Assembly: GCF_036077095.1 (NCBI RefSeq)
Contig: NZ_CP107960.1
Coordinates: 4,836,001-4,900,000, forward strand
DNA from: Streptomyces sp. NBC_00376
GTDB lineage: Bacteria > Actinomycetota > Actinomycetes > Streptomycetales > Streptomycetaceae
Direction of reading: 5' to 3'
DNA length: 64,000 nt
Shown here: positions 55,713 to 63,998 of the stretch, piece by piece
How the letters are laid out: each line of letters begins with the position of its first letter
How positions within the stretch are numbered: the first letter of the stretch is position 1
Position numbers and translations under genes: made by a program
Notes under the pieces: generated by a model
Seen by the model: only the letters and a program-made list of their open reading frames with translations
The model's database searches: none
What the model was told of the DNA's origin: nothing

Positions 55713-57898
55713 TGCCCGTCCACGGCGAACACGGACCCGTCGGGCGCGGTCCCGAAGACGGTCCGCCCGGCGGCTACCGGGGCGGGCAGCGCCGAGGAGT
55801 ACGTGAGCCTCCCGTTCCGCAGCCGTGGGCCCGTCTGCCCCAGCAGCTTCCCGTGCTCGGTGTCCACGGCCAGCAGCCGCCCGTCCGCCGTCGAGAAGTA
55901 CAGCCGGTCCCCGGCGGCGAGGACGGGAGCGGAGGTCCGCCCGGCACCGGTCTCCAGCTGCCAGCGCACCGTTTTTCCGCCCTCGGCCGGGCGGGTGTCG
56001 ACGGCGACCAGCGTCCCGCCGTGCGCCAGCAGATAGGCGGTGTCCCCGCCCAGTACGACCTCCGGCTCGTTCATCCGGAAGGGCAGCGCCATCCGTACGG
56101 CGCTGCGCGCCCCCGGTTCGTAGCGGACGAGCCCGACGGTCTGGGCATCCCCGTTCATGGCCGTCATGACGAGCGCACCGTCCGAGGTCCCCACCGGGGT
56201 CAGCATCCCGTCCAGCCGCCGCTGCCACGCCGTGCGCCCCGTCGTGGCGTGGACGGCGGAGACCAGCGTGGTCGATCCGTAGGCCGAGTGCTCGAACGCG
56301 TAGGCCAGCCCGGTGCGGGCGTCGTACAGCGCGTAGTCCGGGCGCTGGTGCCCGGCGAGCCGATGCCGCCAGAGGGACACTCCGGTCGCGGAGTCGAGCG
56401 CCTCGGTGGTGCCGTCCTCGGCGACCAGCAGCAGCGCGTCACCCGCGTCGAAGGGGGTGCCCAGGTACGGGGAGAGGTCCGCGGCCCAGACCTGTTCGCC
56501 CTTGGCGGGGTCGTACGCCCGGAGCTTCCCGCCCGGCACCGCCGTGTGCACCAGACCGCCGGAGACCGACACCACGCCGACCGCCGGCGCGTCGGCCTCG
56601 GCGCCGCGCGACCACAGCACCCGGCCGTCCGCGGGATCCAGCCGGGAGACACCGATGCCGTCCGCCGCGCAGTACAGCGCGGGCGGACCGGACGCCTCCG
56701 CCCCGGCGCCGTCCGCCGGGGAACAGGCCGGGGTCGCCTTGCCGGCGGTCCGCAGGGCCGTCCGCCACGGGGCGAACTCCTGCGCCGAGTCCTTCGTCCC
56801 GCCCGTACCGCCCGACTCACCGGCCCCGCCGGAATCGGCGCCCGTGCCGACGGCCCACACCCCGCCGGCCCCCATGACCAGCAGCGCGGCGGTGGCCGCC
56901 AGCCACCGCCGCTTGCCGCTTCCGGCAGCCGCCTTCCCGCCCCGCACCGCCGAGCCCTCGCCCACGTGCGTGTCCGCTTCCGCGCCGGAAGGGGTGTCGG
57001 CCCCGGCCTGCGGCACGGGCGCCGGACCGGTGACCGGCCGCCGCTGCGACGGTATGAACGCTGCGGCCTCGTACGAGGGCGGACGCAGCGTCGTCATGAT
57101 CTCGTCCGGAGTGGGCCGCCCGGCGGGGTCCTTCGTCAGGCACTGCCCGATCAGCGGGGCCAGGTCCGACGGCACCCCCGTCAGATCGGCCTCGTCGTGC
57201 ACCACCTGGTAGGCCACGATGTACGGGCTGTCCGAGTCGAAGGGCCCCCGGCCGGTCGCCGCGTGGACGAGCACGGCCCCCAGGGCGAACACGTCGGCGG
57301 CGGGCCCGACCTCACGCGGCCGCTGGAACTGCTCGGGCGCCATGTAGGGCGGCGAGCCGATCAGCTTGCCGGTCTCGGTGCGCAGATCGCTGTCGTACGG
57401 GCGGGAGATCCCGAAGTCGATGACCTTGGGCCCGGAGTCGGAGAGCAGTACGTTGCTCGGCTTGAGGTCACGGTGGATGACACCGGCCCGGTGGATGTCC
57501 CGCAGCGCCTCGGCGAGCCCGGCCGTCAGTCTGCGCAGCCCGGCCGGGGCCATCGGCCCGTTCCGCTTCACCTGATCGGCGAGTGTGGGGCCGGGCACGT
57601 ACAGGGTGGCCATCCAGGGCCGTTCGGCGTCCGGATCGGCATCGACGACCGGCGCGGTGAAGGCGCCGCTGACCCGCCGGGCCGCCCCGACCTCCTGCCG
57701 GAAACGCGCCCTGAACTCCGGGTTCGCCGCGTACTGCTCGTGCACCACCTTGACGGCGAGCTGCAGTCCGGAGGCGGAGCGGGCCAGGTGCACGACCCCC
57801 ATGCCGCCCGCGCCGAGACGTGCCTCAAGACGGTACTGCCCGGCGTAATCCGGATGCTCCGCTTCCGGGTTGGCTCCGGTACCTCGCAGCGGCGGCAT
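55694..57898 (-). CDS. Serine/threonine protein kinase with PQQ-like beta-propeller sensor
   Basis: The 734-residue protein has an N-terminal Hanks-type kinase: glycine loop LGAGGMGVV (28-36), Lys50 in LAVKV, HRDLKPSN with Asp144, DFG (161-163) and MAPEQ (186-190). A Pro/Gly linker and one membrane span (332-351) follow, and residues 375-734 form PQQ/YVTN-type beta-propeller repeats (for example DPADGRVLWSRG, DPAKGEQVWAADL, ATTGRTAWQRRL) outside the membrane. So the propeller senses an external signal and the kinase acts inside. The ATG at 57898 has GGGGGTGGG upstream. Divergent from the SH3 gene. Confidence 0.93.
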   Translation of the reverse strand: MPPLRGTGANPEAEHPDYAGQYRLEARLGAGGMGVVHLARSASGLQLAVKVVHEQYAANPEFRARFRQEVGAARRVSGAFTAPVVDADPDAERPWMATLYVPGPTLADQVKRNGPMAPAGLRRLTAGLAEALRDIHRAGVIHRDLKPSNVLLSDSGPKVIDFGISRPYDSDLRTETGKLIGSPPYMAPEQFQRPREVGPAADVFALGAVLVHAATGRGPFDSDSPYIVAYQVVHDEADLTGVPSDLAPLIGQCLTKDPAGRPTPDEIMTTLRPPSYEAAAFIPSQRRPVTGPAPVPQAGADTPSGAEADTHVGEGSAVRGGKAAAGSGKRRWLAATAALLVMGAGGVWAVGTGADSGGAGESGGTGGTKDSAQEFAPWRTALRTAGKATPACSPADGAGAEASGPPALYCAADGIGVSRLDPADGRVLWSRGAEADAPAVGVVSVSGGLVHTAVPGGKLRAYDPAKGEQVWAADLSPYLGTPFDAGDALLLVAEDGTTEALDSATGVSLWRHRLAGHQRPDYALYDARTGLAYAFEHSAYGSTTLVSAVHATTGRTAWQRRLDGMLTPVGTSDGALVMTAMNGDAQTVGLVRYEPGARSAVRMALPFRMNEPEVVLGGDTAYLLAHGGTLVAVDTRPAEGGKTVRWQLETGAGRTSAPVLAAGDRLYFSTADGRLLAVDTEHGKLLGQTGPRLRNGRLTYSSALPAPVAAGRTVFGTAPDGSVFAVDGQDPARW

Positions 57899-58022
57899 CG
57901 CCCACCCCCGTGTGTTCGTCCGCAAGCGCGACGCACGGAGCCTAGTCGATGGTGCGTGCGATCCGGACGGGGCTTAGTAGCCTGCGCGTCGTACACACCG
58001 ACTCTCAACGGGGGAGGGCCTC

Positions 58023-58370
58023 ATGGCCATGGACGAGCACACCGACATCACGACCGCCGCCACCACCGCCGCCGCGGCCGACGTCACCGAGGACGTGGCG
58101 GCGCTCGCCGGTTCCGACGACGTCACCAGGTACCCGATCGCGCCCGGCTACCGCGTCAACGTCCGCACCGGACCGGGCACCCAGTACGGGATCGTCAGGA
58201 CCCTCCCGTACGGGATGAAGGTCCCGGTCTACTGCCAGAAGCCGGGGGAGCGGGTCACCGGCCCGTACGGCACCTCGAACCTCTGGGACAACATCGCCAA
58301 CGGCCAGTTCGTGGCGGACGCCTACGTCCACACGGGCAGCGACGGCTACATCGCACCGCGCTGCGACTGA
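58023..58370 (+). CDS. Bacterial SH3-domain protein without a signal peptide
   Basis: A 115-residue protein with a Thr/Ala-rich N-terminal region and a C-terminal SH3b domain (residues 40-112, YRVNVRTGPGTQYGIVRTLPYGMKVPVYCQKPGERV, then DGYIAPRC). SH3b domains bind peptidoglycan peptides, and secreted relatives have signal peptides; here none is apparent, although a start at the second Met changes only two residues. So either it leaves by another route or acts inside the cell. GGGGGAGGG precedes the ATG at 58023. Two cysteines could form a disulfide. It is divergent from the PQQ-kinase gene. Confidence 0.82.
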   Translation: MAMDEHTDITTAATTAAAADVTEDVAALAGSDDVTRYPIAPGYRVNVRTGPGTQYGIVRTLPYGMKVPVYCQKPGERVTGPYGTSNLWDNIANGQFVADAYVHTGSDGYIAPRCD

Positions 58371-58425
58371 CCGGGGCGGTGCCCGGCGCGTCCGGCGCCG
58401 CGACCGCCCGGGGATAATCGGCTTC

Positions 58426-58947
58426 GTGAGCGAGAACAGTGAAGCCCCCGGCTCCAGCACGCCCGGCCCGCAGCCCGAGCCCCTGCGCTTCTTCGGTACG
58501 ACCTGGGTCGACCACAGCGGGGGCTACGGGCTGCGACGCGTCGGGGCGGCGGTCGGCTCGCTGGCCGCCGCGGTCGCCGCCTGCTTCGTGCTCCGGTTCG
58601 CCTACCAGGGGCTCGAGATCGCCGACGTCGGCAGCTTCGTCGGCATCCTGGTCGTGCTGATGTTCGCCATCTGCAGCGCCATCGCCTTCCGCAAGACCTG
58701 GGAAGGGTTCAGCCGCCGCCCCGCCGACCCGGCGCGCGAGGCCAATCTGCGCGGTCTCAAGACGATCGGCTTCGTCGGCTCACTGATCGCGTACTTCCTC
58801 CGTACCTTCCGCGAGGCACCGGGCGAGCAGCTGCACCGCACGGAGTACGAGACGGCCCTGGCCCGCTACGAGAAGCGCCGCACCGCCCGCACCGGGAACC
58901 CCGCGGCCCGCAAGAACACCAAGGGCAAGCGTCCCAAGCGCAAGTAG
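58426..58947 (+). CDS. EI24-like small membrane protein, function unknown
   Basis: The 173-residue protein has three hydrophobic segments (about 45-62, 70-90 and 108-122) and a very basic tail (YEKRRTARTGNPAARKNTKGKRPKRK). I see no enzyme motif; the layout suggests a small integral membrane protein with its C terminus in the cytoplasm. A GATAAT hexamer (58413-58418) ends seven bases before the GTG at 58426, so it is very likely leaderless. The family label is a tentative resemblance only. Confidence 0.7.
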   Translation: MSENSEAPGSSTPGPQPEPLRFFGTTWVDHSGGYGLRRVGAAVGSLAAAVAACFVLRFAYQGLEIADVGSFVGILVVLMFAICSAIAFRKTWEGFSRRPADPAREANLRGLKTIGFVGSLIAYFLRTFREAPGEQLHRTEYETALARYEKRRTARTGNPAARKNTKGKRPKRK

Positions 58948-59046
58948 GCGCCCCTGCTCCGTCCCGACGGCGCGTGCGCCCGCGCCCGCTCGCCGACCCG
59001 GTAGAAATCACCGGCGCACGCCCCCGGCGCGAGCCACGATGAACCC

Positions 59047-59880
59047 ATGGTTCCCGCCGATTCCCACCGCCCCGCACCCGCATCCGCCCCCACCTCCTCA
59101 CCGCCGGCCACCCCGGCCACGCCCCGAGCGCTCTCTTTCGACCGGGCCGCCGCCCAGTACGCCGCGGCCCGCCCCGGCTACCCGCCCGCGCTCTTCGACG
59201 CCGTCGAGGAACTGGCCCACCGCCCCCTGCGCGGCGCCCGCACCGTCGACATCGGCGCCGGCACGGGCATCTCCACCCGGCTCCTCCACGAACGCGGTGC
59301 CCGGGTCACCGCCGTCGAACCGGGCGCCGGCATGGCGGCGGAGCTCCACCGCTCGTTCCCGCACCTGCCCGTCGTACGCGGCGACGGCAACCGCCTCCCC
59401 CTCGCCACCGCATCGGCCGACCTGATCACGTACGCCCAGTCCTGGCACTGGACGGACCCGGCCCTCGCCGCCCCCGAGGCGCTGCGCGTCCTTCGCCCCG
59501 GCGGCGCCCTCGCCCTCTGGTGGAACGTCTCCGACCACTCCGTCCCGTGGATCGCCGAGCAGGACGCCCGGCTGCGCCGTTTCTTCGGCGCCGGCGACTC
59601 CGCCCACGGTTCGGCCGTCCGCTCCCGCGACCTGCCGTCCGGGCTCGACTTCGCGCACCGCCGGGTGCCCTGGACGCGGCGGGTGCCCCTCGACACCCAC
59701 CTCGCCAACCTCGGCAGCCACTCCGCCTTCCTCGTCCTCGGCGCGGAACCCACGCGGCGCTTCCTCGCCGAGGAGGGCGCCCGGCTCGCGGAACTCTTCC
59801 CGGACGGCACGGTCGAGGAGAGCTACGCGGTCGACCTGAGCGTGGCCGTCGTCCCCGTCGGCCTTGGCACCACCTCTTGA
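59047..59880 (+). CDS. SAM-dependent methyltransferase (Methyltransf_11 type)
   Basis: A 277-residue class I methyltransferase: after a Pro/Ala-rich leader, motif I VDIGAGTGIS (near residue 66), the acidic strand AVEPG, RGDGNRLPLATASADLITYAQSWHWTD and LRVLRPGGALALWW. This is the general ubiE-like small-molecule methyltransferase shape; the substrate is unknown. CACGAT ends six bases before the ATG at 59047 and no ribosome site is seen. The -35 box of the following ABC gene overlaps its stop codon. Confidence 0.87.
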   Translation: MVPADSHRPAPASAPTSSPPATPATPRALSFDRAAAQYAAARPGYPPALFDAVEELAHRPLRGARTVDIGAGTGISTRLLHERGARVTAVEPGAGMAAELHRSFPHLPVVRGDGNRLPLATASADLITYAQSWHWTDPALAAPEALRVLRPGGALALWWNVSDHSVPWIAEQDARLRRFFGAGDSAHGSAVRSRDLPSGLDFAHRRVPWTRRVPLDTHLANLGSHSAFLVLGAEPTRRFLAEEGARLAELFPDGTVEESYAVDLSVAVVPVGLGTTS

Positions 59881-59921
59881 CGGGCAGGCACCCCGGGATC
59901 ATATTCATCACATGATGAATA
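59877..59921 (+). promoter_or_regulatory. Promoter and operator over the start codon of the ABC-2 ATPase gene
   Basis: TTGACG (59877-59882), a 17-base spacer and CATATT (59900-59905) form a near-ideal promoter whose start falls at the ATG (59912), so the mRNA is leaderless. A perfect 9-bp dyad TATTCATCA-CA-TGATGAATA (59902-59921) overlaps the -10 box and start codon and is a strong operator candidate. Confidence 0.75.
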
Positions 59922-60679
59922 ACCGGGGTGCCGCCATCGAGGCCCACGGCCTCACGGTCGTACGAGGCGACCGCACGGTCCTGCGCTCCATCGACTTCAC
60001 CGTCGAACCCGGCAGGATCACCGGCCTCCTCGGCCCCTCCGGCTGCGGGAAATCGACCCTGATGCGGTCCGTCGTGGGCACCCAGGCCAAGGTCACCGGC
60101 ACCCTCGACGTGCTCGGCAGCCCCGCGGGCCACCCCGCGCTCCGCCCACGCATCGGATACGTCACCCAGGACCCGTCCGTCTACACCGACCTGACCGTCC
60201 GGCAGAACCTGGACTACTTCGCGGCGATCCTCCGGCCGGGCCGCCGACAGCGCGACGCCCGCCGCGCCGCCGTCACCCGCGCCATCACCGAGGTCGACCT
60301 GACCAGCCACGCCGACGCCCTCGCCGGCACCCTCTCCGGCGGCCAGCTCGCCCGCGCCTCCCTCGCCGTGGCCCTGCTCGGCACCCCGGAACTCCTGGTC
60401 CTCGACGAACCCACCGTGGGCCTGGACCCCGTACTCCGCCGCGACCTGTGGAACCTCTTCCACCGCCTAGCCGCCGACCGCGGCACCACGCTCCTCGTCT
60501 CCTCGCACGTCATGGACGAGGCCGAACGCTGCCACCGCCTGCTCCTCATGCGCGAGGGCGAGATCCTCGCCGACGGCACCCCCGAGGCGCTGCGCACCGC
60601 CGCCCGCGCGGACACCGTCGAAGCGGCGTTCCTCCACCTGGTCGACCAGGCCGCCACCCGCCAGGAGCCCGCCCGATGA
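59912..60679 (+). CDS. ABC-2 transporter ATP-binding protein
   Basis: A 255-residue ATPase of a DrrA-like ABC exporter: Walker A GPSGCGKST (41-49), Q-loop VTQDPSVYTDL, signature LSGGQLARAS, Walker B LLVLDEPTVGLDP and switch His in VSSHVMDEAERC. The next gene, overlapping by four bases (ATGA), encodes the ABC-2 permease, so they make one exporter, probably of a drug, lipid or metabolite. The ATG at 59912 is chosen from the promoter geometry; a second ATG follows at once. An operator lies over the start codon. Confidence 0.93.
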   Translation: MMNNRGAAIEAHGLTVVRGDRTVLRSIDFTVEPGRITGLLGPSGCGKSTLMRSVVGTQAKVTGTLDVLGSPAGHPALRPRIGYVTQDPSVYTDLTVRQNLDYFAAILRPGRRQRDARRAAVTRAITEVDLTSHADALAGTLSGGQLARASLAVALLGTPELLVLDEPTVGLDPVLRRDLWNLFHRLAADRGTTLLVSSHVMDEAERCHRLLLMREGEILADGTPEALRTAARADTVEAAFLHLVDQAATRQEPAR

Positions 60680-61464
60680 GTACGACACCGACCCCGGCAC
60701 CCACCCCGGCGACCGGCACCCCGCCCCTGAGCCCGGCCCGCACCCTCGCCACCGCCGCCCGGGTCCTGCGCCAGCTCAGCCACGACGCCCGCACCGTCGC
60801 CCTGCTGCTCCTGGTCCCGGTCGTGCTGATCAGCCTGCTCCGGTACGTGTTCGACGGCAGCCCCCGCACCTTCGACGCCATCGGCGCCTCGCTCCTCGGC
60901 ATCTTCCCGCTGATCACGATGTTCCTGGTGACCTCGATCGCCACCCTGCGCGAACGCACCTCGGGCACCCTCGAACGCCTCCTCGCGATGCCGCTCGGCA
61001 AGGGCGACCTGATCGCCGGCTACGCCCTCGCGTTCGGCGCCGTGGCGATTGTCCAGTCGCTCCTGGCCACCGCGGTCTCGGTCTGGGCGCTGGGCCTGGA
61101 CGTCATCGGCTCCCCGTGGCTGCTGCTCCTGGTCGCCCTGCTCGACGCGCTGCTCGGCACGGCACTGGGCCTGTTCGTCTCCGCCTTCGCCGCTTCCGAG
61201 TTCCAGGCCGTCCAGTTCATGCCCGCCGTGATCTTCCCGCAGCTCCTGCTCTGCGGACTGTTCATCGCCCGCGACCGGATGGCCCCCTTCCTCGAAGCGA
61301 TCTCGAACGTGCTGCCCATGTCGTACGCGGTCGACGGCATGAACCAGGTCCTCGGCCACACCGACATCACCGGCGACTTCGTCCGCGACGTACTGGTCGT
61401 GGCGGGCTGCGCCCTCCTGGTACTCGCCCTCGGCGCCGCCACCCTCCGCCGCCGCACCGCCTGA
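60676..61464 (+). CDS. ABC-2 transporter permease
   Basis: A 262-residue membrane permease of the ABC-2 (DrrB-like) family with six hydrophobic segments and the typical RERTSGTLERLLAMPLGKGDLIAGYALAF region after helix 2. It has a Pro/Thr-rich N-terminal leader of about 20 residues. The ATG at 60676 overlaps the ATPase stop. It forms the channel of the exporter made with the upstream gene. proC follows after 74 bp with its own ribosome site. Confidence 0.93.
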   Translation: MSTTPTPAPTPATGTPPLSPARTLATAARVLRQLSHDARTVALLLLVPVVLISLLRYVFDGSPRTFDAIGASLLGIFPLITMFLVTSIATLRERTSGTLERLLAMPLGKGDLIAGYALAFGAVAIVQSLLATAVSVWALGLDVIGSPWLLLLVALLDALLGTALGLFVSAFAASEFQAVQFMPAVIFPQLLLCGLFIARDRMAPFLEAISNVLPMSYAVDGMNQVLGHTDITGDFVRDVLVVAGCALLVLALGAATLRRRTA

Positions 61465-61538
61465 CGGGCCGGTGCGAGGATGACGGACACGAGCACCGAG
61501 CACCGAGATCCGTCAGCACAGCCCGGAGGGTGAACCAC

Positions 61539-62348
61539 ATGACCCAGACAGTCGCAGTACTCGGCACCGGCAAGATCGGCGAGGCCCTGCTCAGCGGCAT
61601 GATCCGGGCGGGCTGGCGCCCGGCGAACCTGCTGGTCACCACGCGCCGCTCCGAGCGCGCCGAGGAACTCCACAACCGCTACGGCGTCGACTCCGTCAGC
61701 AACGCCGAGGCCGCCGAGCGCGCCGACATCCTCATCCTCGCGGTCAAGCCCCAGGACATGGGCCGGCTCCTCGACGAGCTCTCCGGGCACATCACCCCCG
61801 ACCGCCTGGTCATCAGCGCTGCCGCGGGCATCACGACCGCCTTCATCGAGGACCGCCTCGCCGCGAGCACCCCGGTCGTGCGCGTCATGCCGAACACCCC
61901 CGTCCTCGTCGACGAGGGCATGTCCGTCATCTCGGCCGGCAGCCACGCCACCACCGACCACCTCACCGCCGCGGAGGCGATCTTCGGCGGCGTCGGCAAG
62001 ACCCTCCGCGTCCCCGAGTCCCAGCAGGACGCGGCAACCGCCCTGTCCGGATCGGGCCCCGCGTACTTCTACTTCCTCGTCGAGGCGATGACCGACGCCG
62101 GCATCCTGCTCGGCCTGCCCCGCGCCCAGGCCCACGACCTGATCGTCCAGGCCGCCATCGGCGCCGCCGTGATGCTCCGCGACAGCGGCGAACACCCCGT
62201 CAAGCTGCGCGAAGCCGTCACCAGCCCGGCCGGCACCACCATCAGCGCCATCCGTGAACTGGAGAACCACGGCGTACGAGCCGCCCTCATCGCCGCCCTC
62301 GAAGCCGCCCGCGACCGCAGCCGCGAACTCGCCTCCGGCAACGGCTGA
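61539..62348 (+). CDS. proC: Pyrroline-5-carboxylate reductase
   Basis: ProC reduces pyrroline-5-carboxylate to L-proline with NAD(P)H. The 269-residue protein has the Rossmann motif LGTGKIGEALLSG, ILAVKPQDM, the VVRVMPNTPVLVDEGMS block, and the C-terminal signature SGSGPAYFYFLVEAMTDAGILLGL ... TSPAGTT. GGAGGG is eight bases before the ATG at 61539. It may be co-transcribed with the exporter genes upstream. The stop is one base from the stop of the convergent isochorismatase-like gene. Confidence 0.96.
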   Translation: MTQTVAVLGTGKIGEALLSGMIRAGWRPANLLVTTRRSERAEELHNRYGVDSVSNAEAAERADILILAVKPQDMGRLLDELSGHITPDRLVISAAAGITTAFIEDRLAASTPVVRVMPNTPVLVDEGMSVISAGSHATTDHLTAAEAIFGGVGKTLRVPESQQDAATALSGSGPAYFYFLVEAMTDAGILLGLPRAQAHDLIVQAAIGAAVMLRDSGEHPVKLREAVTSPAGTTISAIRELENHGVRAALIAALEAARDRSRELASGNG

Positions 62349-62349
62349 C

Positions 62350-62934
62350 CTACACCGCGGCAGCGATCAGCTCCGCGCTGCGCACCACCTTCGCGAAGCC
62401 ACCGCCGTGCAACGACACGGCGGTGGCCCGCGCCAGCTGGTCCGCGCTCTGCGTCCACCCCCACGGCCCGGTCAGATCGAAGGTGTGCGTCGCGTCCAGC
62501 GGTACGAACACCTCGTACCCGAGGTTCCCGCCCATCCGCGCCGTGGTCTCGACGCACATGTTGGTCTGGATCCCGACCACCACGAGCTGCCGGATCCCGC
62601 TCCGCTCCAGCCACTCGGCGAGATCGGGCGTCCCGTAGAAGGCGGAGTTCACGCTCTTCGTCAGCAACAGTTCGGGCCCACCGCCCTTCCCGCGCCGCTC
62701 CTCCACGTACCCCTTGAAGTCGTTCCCCGGCTGACCCACCCGCAACGGCGAGTCCGGCTTGGGCGAGTCATGCCGTACGAACACCACCGGCCGCCCGCTC
62801 GACTGCCAGGCATCGATCAGCCCCGCGATGTTCCGGTCCGCCTCCGGGTTGTTCCGAGGCCCCCAGTACGCCTCCTCCTCGAAGCCGTTCTGTACGTCAA
62901 TCACGATCAGTGCCGCGTTCTCTGCGATCTCCAT
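62350..62934 (-). CDS. Isochorismatase-like (cysteine hydrolase) protein
   Basis: A 194-residue cysteine hydrolase with the triad Asp13 (VIDVQNGF), Lys93 (LTKSVNSAF) and Cys127 (GIQTNMCVETTAR), including the cis-peptide Gly before the nucleophile region. Such enzymes hydrolyse nicotinamide, isochorismate or carbamoyl-type amides; this one looks more like the general YcaC/nicotinamidase-like group than true EntB. It is divergent from a DJ-1/AraC regulator gene with 74 bp between, which suggests that the regulator controls it. Length is typical for the family. Confidence 0.9.
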   Translation of the reverse strand: MEIAENAALIVIDVQNGFEEEAYWGPRNNPEADRNIAGLIDAWQSSGRPVVFVRHDSPKPDSPLRVGQPGNDFKGYVEERRGKGGGPELLLTKSVNSAFYGTPDLAEWLERSGIRQLVVVGIQTNMCVETTARMGGNLGYEVFVPLDATHTFDLTGPWGWTQSADQLARATAVSLHGGGFAKVVRSAELIAAAV

Positions 62935-62978
62935 GCGAACGATCCTGCCGCCCGGCGGCGCCACGTCCCAGAGGTCAG

Positions 62979-63002
62979 AAAGCCATCGATCGATGCTTTA
63001 CT
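62979..63002. promoter_or_regulatory. Palindrome between the isochorismatase and DJ-1/AraC genes
   Basis: CATCGATCGATG (62984-62995) is a perfect 12-bp palindrome, and AAAGC/GCTTT flank it as an offset dyad (62979-62983 and 62995-62999). TTTACT (62997-63002) ends six bases before the ATG at 63009. The dyad sits where a regulator could control both divergent genes. Confidence 0.55.
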
Positions 63003-63008
63003 GCCACT

Positions 63009-63998
63009 ATGGCGACCACCCCCGATCCCACCCGCATCGCGCTCGTCTCCTTCCCCGGCGTACGCGCTTTCGACGTCTCGGTCATCACGGAGGTCTGGGG
63101 CGTCGACCGCACCGACCGCGGCGTCCCGCCCTTCGAGCTGCGCCGCACCGCCGCCGAACCGGCCCCCATCGCCCTGCGCGGCGGCCTCTCCCTCACCCCG
63201 GACCGCACCCTCGCCTGGCTCGCCCGCGCCGACCTGATCGTCGTCCCCGGCCTCGACGACCACCTGATCCCGGCCCCCGCCCCGGTCCTGGAGGCCCTCC
63301 GCCGCGCCCACGCCCGAGCCACCCCGATCGCGTCCCTGTGCGGCGGAGCCTTCCCGCTCGCCCAGGCCGGCCTCCTGGCCGGCCGCCGAGCGGTCACCCA
63401 CTGGCGCCTCGCCGACGACCTCCGCGCCACCTACCCCCATGTGAAGGTGACCCAGGACGCCCTCTTCCTCCACGACGCCAACATCTGGACGTCGGCGGGC
63501 ACCGCGGCCGGCATCGACCTCTGTCTCCACCTCGTACGCAGGATGCACGGGGCCGAGATCGCGGCCACGATCGCCCGTTCGATGGTCACGGCCCCGTTCC
63601 GCACCGGCACCCAGGCCCAGTTCATCGAGCACCCCACCCCCCGCGCCGACCGCGACGCCGACACCCTCGCCGCGGTACGCGCCTTCGCCCTGGCCCATCT
63701 GGCCGAACCGCACACGGTCGCCTCCCTCGCCACCCGTGCCGGAATGTCCCCCCGCTCCTTCGCCCGCCACTTCCAGGCCACCACCGGCACGACCCCGCTG
63801 CGCTGGCTGATCACCCAACGCATCGCCGCAGCCCAGAAGCTCCTGGAACGCACCGACCTCCCTCTCCCCGAGGTGGCCCGCCGCACCGGCTTCGGCAGCG
63901 AGATCACCATGCGCCAGCACTTCGCCACCCACCTGTCCACCAGCCCCCGCGACTACCGCCTGGCCTTCCACCGGCAACCGGACCCGGCCCGGGGTTGA
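63009..63998 (+). CDS. AraC-type regulator with DJ-1/PfpI (glutamine amidotransferase-like) domain
   Basis: The 329-residue protein has an N-terminal DJ-1/PfpI domain (1-180; nucleophile-elbow Cys in SLCGGAFPLAQAGLL, plus HDANIWTSAGTAAGIDL) and a C-terminal AraC helix-turn-helix pair (HTVASLATRAGMSPRSFARHFQATTGTTPLRWL, then PLPEVARRTGFGSEITMRQHF). This is the GlxA/FtrA type of activator. The divergent isochorismatase-like gene is the likely target; an amide or nitrogen compound may be the effector. It is probably leaderless (TTTACT six bases upstream). Confidence 0.93.
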   Translation: MATTPDPTRIALVSFPGVRAFDVSVITEVWGVDRTDRGVPPFELRRTAAEPAPIALRGGLSLTPDRTLAWLARADLIVVPGLDDHLIPAPAPVLEALRRAHARATPIASLCGGAFPLAQAGLLAGRRAVTHWRLADDLRATYPHVKVTQDALFLHDANIWTSAGTAAGIDLCLHLVRRMHGAEIAATIARSMVTAPFRTGTQAQFIEHPTPRADRDADTLAAVRAFALAHLAEPHTVASLATRAGMSPRSFARHFQATTGTTPLRWLITQRIAAAQKLLERTDLPLPEVARRTGFGSEITMRQHFATHLSTSPRDYRLAFHRQPDPARG

